This document shows positions 35,600 through 46,739 of a stretch of DNA of 64,000 nt, piece by piece. A program made the position numbers and the translations under genes. Source of the stretch: Mytilus galloprovincialis (taxonomy: Eukaryota > Mollusca > Bivalvia > Mytilida > Mytilidae); assembly GCF_965363235.1 (NCBI RefSeq), contig NC_134847.1, forward strand, positions 60,668,439 to 60,732,438, given 5' to 3'. Below the pieces are notes generated by a model. It made no database searches, had not been told where the DNA came from, and was given only the letters and a program-made list of their open reading frames with translations. The first letter of the stretch is position 1; each line of letters begins with the position of its first letter.

Positions 35600-35960
35600 A
35601 AATTCAAAGATGGATTTAAAATCACTAATTTACCGGAAATTAAAACAGAAATATTCTTGTATCTGGAAATCTGAACTTTACAATGATAGACAAAATAAAC
35701 AGCATGGAAATAAACTAAGAACTTACAGATTATTTAAAGAAAATATTTATATGGAAAAGTACTTATTAATTTTAAATATGGATGAAAGGCGACTGCTCAC
35801 TAAGTTCAGAGTCAGTGCACATAAATTAGAAATTGAAAGAGGCAGATATGTGGGGCTTCGAGTGGAGGATAGAATATGTAAATTATGTAACACTAAAGTT
35901 AAAGATAAAATTCATTTTCTTCTTCAGTGTCCTGTTTTATAAAATAAAAGAAATAAAATA
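35600..35960 (+). mobile_element. LINE fragment (C-terminal end)
   Basis: A 110-codon frame (35610-35942) ends in a zinc-knuckle-like pattern: FRVSAHKLEIERGRY, RVEDRICKLCNTKV, then KIHFLLQCPVL. The arrangement hKhxIExGRY..RxCxLC..xHFLLxCP is typical of the end of non-LTR retrotransposon ORF2 proteins, past the reverse transcriptase. The RT and endonuclease are missing, as expected for a 5'-truncated copy. AT-rich sequence and an AT microsatellite follow. Confidence 0.75.
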
Positions 35961-36170
35961 AAAGATCTAAATATATATATTACTTAAATAAGGTTAACAA
36001 AAACTTTAAAAGCCTCCCAAATAAATCAAAATTAATATGGTTAATGTCATCTGAGGATAATGTTATAATTAAAAAAGTAAGTTTATTATTGTGTACTTCA
36101 TTAAAAAAAAAATAATAATTCTAAATACAGTTTAGTCACCGGTAATTTGTCCATCTATATTATATTGTAA

Positions 36171-36171
<1 letters not shown>

Positions 36172-36265
<94 letters not shown>

Positions 36266-36270
36266 TGTAA

Positions 36271-36322
<52 letters not shown>
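36172..36322. repeat. (TA)n microsatellite in two blocks
   Basis: Two long TA runs are split by TATATTGTAAAAC (about 36258-36271). The same interruption stands just before the first run, so the run plus its leader appears duplicated. The length may be unreliable because of assembly. Confidence 0.95.
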
Positions 36323-36324
<2 letters not shown>

Positions 36325-36475
36325 TTTCTGAAAGACTTGACTCTGTTTAATTGTTAAATAATCAATGTAATCAATATGTAATCACTTGTATGAAATTGAA
36401 CTTAATTGTACTGCTCAAATTATTGGGCGTCATAATTGACAATAAAAAACTTTGTATTTGTATTGTATTATTTGT

Positions 36476-37813
36476 ATATGTTGTGTACAAGTTATCATTT
36501 TGTAAATTAAGATTTGTACAAAAAAATTGTACAAATTATAATTTGGATTTTGATTTTGTACAAAAAGTGCCTGTACAAATTACAATTTGTACAAAATTGA
36601 CGAAAACTCACTTATAACTTGTACAATATTTTATTATATATATTTTGGTGAAAAAAAGCATTGATACACACAACAGAATTGCTAATAAATGACAACACAA
36701 TTCACCATATTTATCAAATACTAAATTAATTCTGTATCTTTCATTTGAGATGGCATCGGGAATTGCACAATATCTTTTGACTTCACATTTTTACATTTAG
36801 TACTGTACCCGCCTATGCATTTACATGAAAGAAACCCCTGACAACCTGTTTTTTCAAAGGCTGTTTAACTGCTTCACATAGCGAAAGTTGAAGCTCAAGA
36901 ACAGTTGCTGTGAATAAAATATGTCTTTGTGAGCTTCAATTGAACTATAAGACATAAACATCCTGTTTAGATTTGTACCGTTTTTCTGATTTGGTAATCA
37001 AAATCTCAAGATTCAACAATTACGCCATAAATATATCGAGGACAGGTTTGGACATGAGCATACTGAGGAATATGTATAATAACACTAAACCCAAACAACA
37101 AGTTATGATAGTTACTGGTTGCTTTCTTGGTAAGATATTAATCTTGGATCTATTGTCGACACAGTGCACAATTCCTTGCAAGAAAGATAGGTATTTCAAT
37201 ATCAGTATCGTTTTCAATTCAAGTATGAGCCAATTATGCTTGTCCTTTGGGTACACAGAATTGTTCTTTTGTCTATCATTCCCTGTTAGGTTCAGAACGT
37301 TTTGCACAAATTTCTTCTTATGATCAACAATGCCATCCATGTTTACACTATTACATCAATTGAGTAAATGACTAAACACGTAAAAGAGTGTAAATAATAA
37401 ATCCTATGATATATAGTTTGGCAACTTATTAAAACAATTGACCCAAAGAAGTTAGCTGTTGCTAAGTGTTTAAGAAGAGATGAATTTGAAAGTCAAAAGA
37501 TGCAATTTCTGAAGCCAGAATTTAATCACCTGCCCAAACGAATCCTAAAAAACAATTCTGTATTTTGTAAATAAGATGTACTGTATAGTCATTTAATACC
37601 AATTGTGTGTATCAATGCTTTTTTCACCAAAATCCATACTATGAATTATTGTACAAGTTATAAGTGAATTTTCGTCAAATATTGTACAAATTGTAAACAG
37701 GCACTTTTTGTACAAATTACAATTTGTACAAAGTCAAATTACAAATTATAATTTGTACATTTTTTTGGTAAAAAATATTATTTGTACAAAATGATAACTT
37801 GTACACAACATAT
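36476..37813. mobile_element. 1.34-kb element with 200-bp inverted ends rich in TTGTACAA
   Basis: The left end starts ATATGTTGTGTACAAGTTAT and the right end finishes ATAACTTGTACACAACATAT. Inverted similarity extends about 195 bases on each side, through AAAAAGTGCCTGTACAAATT (left) and AGGCACTTTTTGTACAAATT (right), to GGTGAAAAAAAGCATTGATAC and GTATCAATGCTTTTTTCACC. Many GTACAA/TTGTAC motifs fill the arms. The 940-bp core has frames of 116 (plus) and 106 (minus) codons over the same DNA, and a short charged frame with KKLAVAKCLRRDEFESQKMQ near 37455. None is a recognisable transposase. Confidence 0.8.
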
Positions 37814-38434
37814 ATAAACAAATTGCCGAATTAATAGCTTTGTTTTTTAATGATTAGCAGTTAAAAAATCAAGAACAATGCATAGGTATAGGAGCTTGAT
37901 TCTCTACAGGACACAAGGTGATCCGAGACCATCTGTACATCAAGGTTAAAATTGCAAGATATATGTTTTGGTCTTATTTCAATGCTTATCTTGTCTTTTT
38001 TTCTACATGTGTTTGTGAGATATTCATACTTGAGAAAGTCTAGAAAAACCCCTAAGGGTTTTCTCAAAGCAGGAAAAAAATTTCACTAAAATTTTCTGCA
38101 TCTTCAAAACAAAAAATATGGAAAGTAAAATCCCTTTTTCTCTATTTTACCAATTCAAACATTTTATTGCACTTATAGTTGTTAACAATGTCCATTAAAT
38201 TTACAATGACGCTTTTTATAGTATTTCATTTTTTCAAAGGATTCAGACATGAAAGAAATGTGTATATTTGTAAACATAATATGATCGACTATTTCTGATA
38301 CGTACATACAAGAAATCAAGGAGGGAGCTATTGATTCCCCCTTGATCGTTTATTGATTATTGTTTCTTGCTTAAATACTAGCAATTATTTATAGTATTAG
38401 AACTTTCATACAAAAGATAGATATAATCAGTTCT
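37814..38434. other. No gene seen
   Basis: AT-rich sequence with no recognised repeat copy, exon or RNA. A 68-codon minus frame at 37861-38067 has no identifiable domain. Confidence 0.35.
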
Positions 38435-38765
38435 AAATAAAGGCAACAGTGATATACCGTTGTTCGAGATTCACAAATCGATTGAGAAAAAAACAAATCT
38501 GGATTACAAACTAAAACTGAGGGAAACGCATCAAATATAAGAGGAGAACTACGACACAACAGAAACACAACATTAAAATGTAACACACACAGAAACGAAC
38601 TATAATATAACAATGGCCATTTTCCTGACTTGGTACAGGACATTTTTGTGGCATGACAAACCTCCAGCTTTTATGGCAATATTAAATATAACATTAAAAT
38701 GACATCATTACATGACAGGACTACAATACAAAAAATGGGAGAACATATAGGACAGAAAATATTTT
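38435..38765 (+). repeat. Dispersed repeat family A, copy 3
   Basis: It runs from AAATAAAGGCAACAGTGATA through CGCATCAAATATAAGAGGAG and TTTTCCTGACTTGGTACAGG to ACATTACATGACAGGACTAC. Relative to 45283-45785 it lacks the AAAATGGTGGGTTGAACTGG segment, so it carries an internal deletion. Confidence 0.8.
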
Positions 38766-38789
38766 TCTCTAACATTTTCTAAACCAGAT

Positions 38790-40753
38790 GCTCCGCAGGG
38801 CGTAGCTTTATACGACCGCAGAGGTTGAACCCTGAACGGTTGGGGCAAGTATGGACACAACATTCAAGCTGGATTCAGCTCTAAATTTGGATTGTGATTA
38901 AATAGTTGACACAGCATAGGTTTCTGACACAGAATGAATGTGTTCTAATGAACTTAACATTTTTGTTTTCTCTTAGAGCAATTCACTATGCTGTTGAATA
39001 TTAATCCTCTCAAAAAAATGTTTGAAGAAATTTTCTTTTTTATTTATGAAATTTCAAATGAGAAAAATTGAACCCAATTTTTTTAATCACATCCCCCTTT
39101 CCCTTATTCCAAAACTAATCTCAATTAAAATTTCTAATGGAGTTTGCTACAATAACTACTCATTTAAATACATCATAAAATATTAAGATGTAAAAAAACT
39201 GCTTGTTATCACTGAATGGTAAAGATTATTTTAATTTATCAGTTGGTAGTAAAAAGTGAATATACATTGTATATTGTATATAACAAAGATTTAAGTTGAT
39301 TCTGGACAAAGAAAGATAACTCCAATTAAAAAAAATCTTGCTATTGCACAATATTTTGCAATTAGATATTTCTTGCTTACTATTCTGGACAAAGAAAGAT
39401 AACTCTAATTAAAAAAAAAAATTGCTATTTCACAATATTGTGCAATTTGATATTTCTTGCCATTGCGCAATACTGTGCAATTGAAAAGACTTGCTATTGC
39501 ACAATACTTAATATAATAATTTTAGATCCTGATTTGGACCAACTTGAAAACTGGGCCCATAATAAAAAATCTAAGTACATTTTTGGATTCAGCATATCAA
39601 AGAACCCCAAGATTTCAATTTTTGTTAAAATCAGACTAAGTTTAATTTTGGACCATTTGGACTTTAGTGTAGACCAATTTGAAAACAGGACCAAAAATGA
39701 AGAATCTACATACACAGTTAGATTTGGTATATCAAAGAACCCCATTTATTCAATTTTTGATGAAATCAAACAAAGTTTAATTTTGGACCCCGATTTGGAC
39801 CAACTTGAAAACTGGGCCAATAATCAAGAATCTAAGTACATTTTTAGATTCAGCATATCAAAGAACCTAACTGATTCATTTTTTGTCAAAATCAAACTAA
39901 GTTTAATTTTGGACCCTTTGGACCTTAATGTAGACCAATTTGAAAACGGGACCAAAAGTTAAGAATCTACATACACAGTCATGACAGTTAGATTCGGCAT
40001 ATCAAAGAACCCCAATTATTCAATTTTGATGAAATCAAACAAAGTTTAATTGGACCCTTTGGGCCCCTTATTCTGTTGGGACCAAAACTCCCAAAATCAA
40101 TACCAACCTTCCTTTTATGGTCATAAACCTTGTGTTTAAATTTCATAGATTTCTATTTACTTATACTAACGTTATGGTGCAAAAACCAAGAAAAATGCTT
40201 ATTTGGGTCCCTTTTTGGCCCCTAATTCCTTAACTGTTGGGACCTAAACTCCCAAAATCAATACCAACCTTCCTTTTGTAGTCATTAACATTGTGTTTAA
40301 ATTTCATTGATTTCTATTTACTTAAACTAAAGTTATTGTGCGAAAACCAAGAATAATGCTTATTTGGGCCCTTTTTTGGCCCCTAATTCCTAAACTGTTG
40401 AAACCAAAACTCCCAAAATCAATCCCAACCGTTCTTTTGTGGTCATAAACCTTGTGTCAAAATTTCATAGATTTCTATTAACTTAAACTAAAGTTATAGT
40501 GCGAAAACCAAGAAAATGCTTATTTGGGCCCTTTTTGGCCCCTAATTCCTAAAATGTTGGGACCAAAACTCCCAAAATCAATACCAACCTTCCTTTTGTG
40601 GTCATAAACCTTGTGTTAAAATTTCATAGATTTCCATTCACTTTTACTAAAGTTAGAGTGCGAAAACTAAAAGTATTCGGACGACGACGACGACGACGCC
40701 AACGTGATAGCAATATACGACGAAAATTTTTTCAAATTTTGCGGTCGTATAAA
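38790..40753 (+). mobile_element. 2-kb element with 14-bp inverted ends and two internal arrays
   Basis: TTTATACGACCGCA at 38807-38820 and its exact complement TGCGGTCGTATAAA at 40740-40753 bound the element; the true left edge may lie slightly further out. Inside, GGACCAACTTGAAAACTGGG recurs at about 39536 and 39795 (259-bp period). Then AACTCCCAAAATCAATACC recurs about every 160 bp (near 40086, 40247, 40407, 40566). A GACGACGACG microsatellite precedes the right end. A 174-codon frame (39438-39962) spans the first array and reflects the repeat, not a protein family. I recognise the ends as a widespread mussel repeat. Confidence 0.7.
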
Positions 40754-40759
40754 AAAAGA

Positions 40760-41790
40760 CTGGATGATATGAAATTCCTGTTTCAATTTCAATTTGTAGT
40801 ACTGCCACAGTCACAAATATAGTTATCTTTTCTAATGAATAAAATTAGTTTAACCAATAATTTTAACCCATTTGCATTCAAAGAAAAAATGGTTATAGTT
40901 ATCACGTTTGAGACAAATCTCACAGTTTGGATTATTGGATACTTTTCAACGATACAAATTATGATAAATTGCTATAATGATAAACAGTAGTTTCCATCTG
41001 AACATTTTGATTCTATTACCTTGAAAATAAAAACGGAATGTAAAAGAACGGTTCTTCATTATAGCATAGGAGAACTTTTCAAATTTCAAACGCAGAATCC
41101 TTCTGGAAGCTCTTTCTTATATTTAATTATAATATTATATATTTCTTTGAAATGTAAGAAACCCGCTGGATTTGTTTGCACTTGTCCTTGTTAGGAAACT
41201 GAACTTGATTTTTCCAACTGTTTCTTTATATTAAGTGTATGACATTCTCTCTTGTTTCAGAGAGCTGAAATAGATATCAAGGCGTTTTACGTTATCTTTC
41301 TAATTAATGTTTTCATTTGTCTCTGCTCTTCACGTTTACCTAGCCATATGTCATCTATTGAGTTTAAGTCCAGAGAAAGATCCAAAGGTATCAAATATGT
41401 TAAGTGCATGCTTTATTTTATCTTCAGAATTTGAAAAAAAAGAGTTGTGTCGTCTGTTAGTTGTGAGATTTTTAGACTATGAGTTTTTTTAATTTTTTTT
41501 ATCGATTTTGATTTGTATTCCTTTCATATCATTAGTCTTTTATTCTGCAAGAAAGTAATTCAACTAATAAAACAAACAATAGAGTGCTGACAGGACATAT
41601 TTGTCTAATTCCGCGTACAATGTCAAATGTTTCTGAAATTTTGTGTGAAATATTTTAACCCCCTCCCCAGAGGAAAAATAATGAACGTTCCCTCATCTCT
41701 ACTTCTAAAAATATTTACAGAAAAATAATATCCTAATACAATAATCAAAACTGACTATGAACACTCTAAAAAACGTTTTGAAATTCGTCT
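40760..41790. other. No confident gene; one exon-like stretch
   Basis: A segment at 41263-41386 is bounded by TTGTTTCAG|AG and CCAAAG|GTATC and is open in two frames, so it could be a small exon. No partner exon was found and the translation is not recognisable. The rest is AT-rich. Confidence 0.25.
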
Positions 41791-41812
41791 TTGTGTGGAA
41801 TGTGTGGACATT

Positions 41813-43034
41813 TCATGTTCCACCGAAAAGATCTTTCGACGTGAAATTCAAGTTGAATATGTAGCAAACTTCCAAGTTCTTGTCGTGGTAATCGGCAGAT
41901 TTAACAAGATCGTTAACAACCCAGACCATCTTGGACCCTATCGGAGTGTAGTAGTCATTTCTGACTGGAACCATTACATCATGCAATGTAAAGTTATTGT
42001 AATGCAGGTCTGTCATATGAGGAACAAACATTCGCCCAACTTTGATGTCAGACGCGTTCAAATTATAGGTGTTGTAGGTGGTCAACCAACTTGGATGAAA
42101 GAGCTCACGGGAACGATTTACAGTTATGATATATGGGGAGTAATTGAAAAAATTGTTAACAACGGTTATTTCGTAGTTGCACCTACCGTTAAAAATCATT
42201 CTGCTGCAGTTTTCCCATTTGACTCGCTTGTGTAAAGTCGTGTTAGTCAACTTGACTGGGCAAGATTTGGCAACACCTGTAGACGACAATCGGAATCCGA
42301 GAGGACTCCGAAATCCGATGCATTCCACTTCCGGCCCTACAGCCATTTCAATTGTTTTGGTAGAGTCTAGTTTCATCTGGTATATGACTGCATTCCATGA
42401 TTGAGAAAGCACGATTTATTCTGTCTTCAAAGCATTGTTGAATTTCAAAATCCACGGAGAATTCTCAAGTTCATGAAAATAGTCACTTTTGCAAATTGCG
42501 TGACACATGTACATACACTTTTTGTTCAACTTTGTACGACAGCTGATACTCGAGTTTTCCTTTTGGCTTATTTTCATTACATTTCTTGTTGATAGTGAAA
42601 AAGACCGAAAGCAGAGCGATACATAGAAGAACGATGACGACCACTAAAATAACAATCGTCAAAATCAGTTTTCGTCATTGAGAGAAGGACAATTTTACGA
42701 CTTCGTCCGGATCGTTGTTGTCTGTCAACAGTTGGAACTCACTCACTGAATTGTTCTGATTTTGCATTTCGTAACTGTAACACCAGGTGTTGTAAGTACT
42801 CGTATACACGTCTTCAAAATCCAATTTCTTAGATAAGTGTATCCTGTTGTGTTTTATTCCATAGCATACGAAACCCCTGAGCAGGAAGCAAGTCAACTCG
42901 TACCAATGCAGAGGGAAGCCAGTGACATTGAAGAGTTTCTTCCGGTGGTCACGCGCAAAAAGGGACATAATTTTAAAATGGCGTGGTGGCGCTGTAATCA
43001 TCTTGTTCACAAACAGGCAACAATAAATTATCAA
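41813..43034 (-). pseudogene. Decayed gene for a glycosylated single-pass membrane protein
   Basis: Minus-strand coding pieces follow in order. First comes a 119-codon segment (43034-42675; it contains HWYELTCFLLRGFVCYG). It is interrupted by one in-frame TGA, directly after which the frame goes on into a strong transmembrane helix (LILTIVILVVVIVLLCIALL) and a basic segment with KKCNENKPKGKLEYQLSY. A frame change then gives DYFHELENSPWILKFNNALK, followed by an in-frame TAA and a 199-residue segment (42412-41813). The last part has several N-x-S/T sequons (TNTT, ENCS, VNRS, LNAS, YNNFT, LNFT) and a few cysteines, so it looks extracellular: a type II topology. The family is not recognised. Two in-frame stops and one shift argue for a pseudogene; unseen introns could explain some breaks. 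Confidence 0.45.
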
Positions 43035-43307
43035 AACACCTTATCTTTTAACAGTATTTGTGGTTTAATTTTCATCAGAAAGATTTTACCACACTACTGC
43101 AAAAACATATTTTGAAATAATTGCTTTGTTATCGGATATAATAAATCAAGTGACTTCCAAAATACTATGACGGACATAATTGCATTCTTTAGATTATCAT
43201 AGGTTGAAAAGTGGCTGAAATCTTTAAGTAAACGTTTCATTGTTTACCTAATTTCTGTTTTAATTTCACCACTTTCATAACTACCTAAATGATATACAAA
43301 TTATAAG

Positions 43308-43405
43308 GCACAGATAGAATAAAGTCGTCTGCACAGATAGAATAAAGTCGTCTGCACAGATATAATAAAGTCGTCTGCACAGATATAATAAAGTCGTCTG
43401 CACAG
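43308..43405 (+). repeat. 23-bp tandem repeat, 4.3 units
   Basis: The unit GCACAGATAGAATAAAGTCG plus TCT is repeated four times, followed by GCACAG. The last two units share a G-to-T change (GATATAATAAAG), so units 3 and 4 arose by a recent duplication. Confidence 0.95.
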
Positions 43406-43929
43406 TTTCATGGTTTTAATATAACTGACAAACCAATAGAAATACCACACATCATACGACGCTATTATATCGGTCTGCATCTGTTACAGTAATTAAGTTG
43501 ATAATTAATTTCAATACATTGTACTAAGTGCGATGAATCATTACTATATCTTTACACTAGTATGTTCAACATGTTCAAAGTGACATAAATTTATTAATAT
43601 GCGTACAGCCATGCATTTTTTGCATTGTTTTTAAAATACATAAATTAATCATGTTAACGTAACCACGTATGTGCTTTCATTATAAATAGTGGCAAAATCA
43701 AAACAAGAAACAAAACCTTTCTATTTTTCATACATGTAGATGCTCATTACTGATATAATCTAATGAAATACGTGTAAAGAAATAAGAATACACATTATAA
43801 GATTACTTGACTGTATGTTGTACAACTAGATTCTTTACTGACCATTTGAGTTACAGAACAATTTGTATTGTTAACTGTAAAATAAACCCCGACATTATTT
43901 TATTTTATTTCAAACATTATTTTAATTTA

Positions 43930-44600
43930 TAAAATATACATAACCATGATCTAGATAAATTACTAGACGAAGTAGAGAAGTGTAAAGAATTTAATGAACT
44001 AAATTTAAAAATTTCTAAAAAAAGAGCTTTTGGTGCACTGAATTCGTTGAAAAAAACCAAAAGCCCACTGATTTGACGGTGTAAACGTTTTTTTTTTAAC
44101 TTCTTGACATACGTCAGGTGGTACCAAAGAACCTAGTAATAACAGAAGGATTGTTATAAGTAGTAATATTGGTTAGTTGTTTACTAGAATATTTAGTAAC
44201 AGACTTGAAAAAATATTTAGAAAAACGCAGCATTACATTCAAAAGAACAAATTAGTTTCTATAAAGGTAAAAATGCCAAGCGGTCATCCTTTGGTTTAGA
44301 AAACTACGATAAACATACAAACACATACAAAAAGGTCGAAACTTTCGATACTGTTAATCAACAGGATTGTTCTATAAACTTTGTAAAATTGAGTAGAAAC
44401 CCATTTCTATCATATAATAAAAAGTATGTATCTAATAACATAGAATGTATGCTGTGTTGAAGACCCATTGGTGTTTTATGCTCTTTGGTCGGGTTGTACT
44501 GCTTTCTAAATAAAAAGGCTTACAGAATGCATTAGATAAGCCAGAAATATATTGTGAAAATTGGGGTTTAGAATTTACAAAACTAAAACATTTCTTTAAA
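43930..44600 (+). mobile_element. LINE fragment (reverse-transcriptase region), decayed
   Basis: Frame-shifted pieces match the order of a non-LTR reverse transcriptase. They are DLDKLLDEVEKCKEFNELNL and ISKKRAFGALNSLKKTKSPL (43950-44075), LFTRIFSNRLEKYLEKRSIT (about 44175), FDTVNQ (about 44345) and GLQNALDKPEIYCENWGLEF (about 44517). The LFTxIxxxRLxxYLE, AFDxVNH and LQNALDKLxxYCxNWxL signatures are standard for this class. Many stops are present. A family D fragment interrupts it near 44450-44515. Confidence 0.7.
44450..44515 (-). repeat. Family D fragment nested in the LINE remnant
   Basis: GTTGAAGACCCATTGGTG and GCTCTTTGGTCGGGTTGT are the minus-strand motifs of family D, here with the middle deleted. 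They stand between the FDTVNQ and LQNALDK parts of the LINE. Confidence 0.65.
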
Positions 44601-45282
44601 ACTTTAATAAATTTAAAATAAAAAGAAAATAAAAGAAAACTTAATGCCATGTTTTAATATATTGGTCCTGTAAAACTTGTGTTTTCAAATATTTATAGTC
44701 AGAACTATCTTGATTGACAAAAACATATCCTAATCCTGTATCATTAAATATGTATTAAATAAAATTCAACCATTTGGAAGACTGACTTCTATTTTTCTTT
44801 TAACCAAGTAATACTAGTAGTCTATACACATTTTATTTAATTTTTCAGCCTTCAATATTTTTAAAAAAAATGATGCCATTCTTATTTTAACTTTTATTTC
44901 TAATCGAAATCTATCTTATTCTCCATAAACCATATTATTAGTTTTTTAGGGCTTAGTTTTAAAATTCGTTTACAAAAACGAAGTGAATTTGTTTTAAAAT
45001 TTTCAAGCTAGGATCAAATTTGAAAAAAGGGACGGACAGGAATTTTGATTAAAAAAAGGCAGGATGACAATTTATGTAAAAATAGTCTATACAAGTTACT
45101 TAGGCGACTTTATAAAACCTATCGATACTGAATGTTAATATGCATTCTGGTTCAGAGTTGACAACGCAAAAGAAACCGGAAACGTTGACGTTAAGACGTT
45201 ATTAACACGTACAGAATATGAGGTGTTATTATACACAGATTTGACAGCCTTTAGGATTTGCCGTTTACACCAAACGTTTGTA

Positions 45283-45785
45283 TTTTAAATAAAGGCAACA
45301 GTAGTATACTGCTGTTCGAAATTCATAAATCGATTGAGAAAAAAACAAATCCGGGTTACTTTAAACATACTTTATTTTTGAAAAAAATCATGTACATGAC
45401 ATACACATATAAATACAGTGATACAATAATACTTAGGTAATCGGAAACAATGTTTCCCTAATATTGATCCGTCTCCCTGTTACAAAATCCGGGTTACAAA
45501 CTAAAACTGAGGGAAACACATCAAATATTAGAGGAGAACTACGACACAACAGAAATACAACCATTAAAATGTAACACACACATAAACGAACTATAATATA
45601 ACAATGGCCATTTTCCTGACTTGGTACAGGGCATTTTAATAAAAAAAAATGGTGGGTTGAACTGGTTTTGTGGCATGCCAAACCTCCCGCTTTTATAATC
45701 ATAATAATGTTAAATATAACATTAAAATGACAACATTACATGATAGGATTACAATACAAATAAATGGAAGAATATAGAGGACAGA
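45283..45785 (+). repeat. Dispersed repeat family A, copy 4, split by an insertion
   Basis: It contains AAATAAAGGCAACAGTAGTA, AATCGATTGAGAAAAAAACA, then after an insertion GGGTTACAAACTAAAACTGA, AACACATCAAATATTAGAGG, TTTTCCTGACTTGGTACAGG and ACATTACATGATAGGATTAC. This is the fullest family A copy in the window. Confidence 0.85.
45360..45484 (-). mobile_element. 125-bp retroposed 3' end with 13-bp target duplication
   Basis: The insert splits family A copy 4 and is flanked by AAATCCGGGTTAC on both sides (45347-45359 and 45485-45497). Read on the minus strand it ends in CAAAAATAAAGTATGTTTAA, that is, an AATAAA polyadenylation signal and a short tail at the flank. This is the structure of a severely 5'-truncated LINE or a retroposed transcript end. 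Confidence 0.75.
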
Positions 45786-45814
45786 GAAACACACGAATAA
45801 TTGCTAACAAAAGG

Positions 45815-46020
45815 TGCCAGGATTAAAAATTTAATACGCCAGACGCACGTTTCGTCCACACAGGACTAACCAGTGAACTCTGATGAAAAAAGTTCTAAAG
45901 CCAAAAAAATGTACAAAGTTAAAGAGCATTGAGGACCACAATTTCCAAAAAGTTGTGCAGAATACGGCTAGGGTTTTCTGCCTGAGATAAGAACATCCTT
46001 ATTATTTAGAATAATTCCTA
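45815..46020 (+). repeat. Dispersed repeat family E, copy 2
   Basis: It holds GGTGCCAGGATTAAAAATTT, AATACGCCAGACGCACGTTT, AAAGAGCATTGAGGACCACA and GTTGTGCAGAATACGGCTAG, in the order of the copy at 24525. Confidence 0.75.
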
Positions 46021-46407
46021 CTCTTGCATGCACCAAACAGTATTTTTTTTATAAAATGACTATATAATAACTACAAAATAAAAACGGATAGATAAATAAC
46101 CTAAACCAGCATATAAAAATTCACAGCCGCGTTAGACATATCGGTAAACGATCAAATTTACTCGACGTCACATTTGAATTTTTTAAAAAAAAATTCCCAA
46201 AAAATAGGATAGAATTAGGATAGAATTCAAGATTAAGTTTGTAATGCTGATATAACATTAATTAATAACAATGAAAATTACAATACTAATTAAGATTTTA
46301 AATCATGACCAATCCCGACATTGTCGAACGACTTCTACGTGTCAATAAAACAGGCAAAGTTTGGAAGACGTACGTGACAATTTACGGTAATTGATAATTA
46401 AGAATTA

Positions 46408-46700
46408 TAATATGACGTTCTTCTTTCGCTTTGGAAACAAAGCCATGTTATAATTTCAATAAAACATGGGCTGCACGTGATTGATGTCACAATTGAAATT
46501 ACAATGTCAGTTGCATTTTGAACAACACCAGAGATTAAAATCGACATTTGTGTTGGTGTTGCTCGGTAGGAAACTAAAAAATAAAAAACTTTTTTTTTAT
46601 TTCCAGCGTGGTTGTGACGTCAAACACGTGCAACCCATGTTTTATTGGAATAATGACATGATTTTGTTTCCAAACTAAGCGAAAGAAGAACGTCATATTA
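46408..46700. mobile_element. Foldback element, about 85-bp arms
   Basis: TAATATGACGTTCTTCTTTC (46408) pairs with GAAAGAAGAACGTCATATTA (ending 46700). Pairing continues through GCTTTGGAAACAAAGCCATG / CATGATTTTGTTTCCAAACT and AATAAAACATGGGCTGCACG / CGTGCAACCCATGTTTTATT. The loop is about 120 bases and contains a 65-codon frame without meaning. Confidence 0.9.
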
Positions 46701-46739
46701 GATTATATAAGAAAAAGCTCAAACTATATATATTTGATC

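Noticed and set aside
36973-37340. 116-codon plus and 106-codon minus frames as transposase candidates
   Set aside because: They occupy the same DNA on opposite strands, and neither shows a catalytic or DNA-binding motif.
39438-39962. 174-codon frame with repeating DPDLDQLENWA units
   Set aside because: It translates the internal 259-bp array of a repeat element and has no known domain.
41252-41492. Overlapping frames at an exon-like segment
   Set aside because: Splice-like borders exist, but two frames are open, no neighbouring exons fit and the translation is unrecognisable.
41795-42235. 146-codon plus-strand frame
   Set aside because: It is antisense to the sequon-rich, cysteine-containing minus-strand segment, which looks more protein-like; treated as a shadow.
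43308-43405. CRISPR-like array
   Set aside because: The 23-bp units are contiguous with no spacers, and the DNA is eukaryotic.
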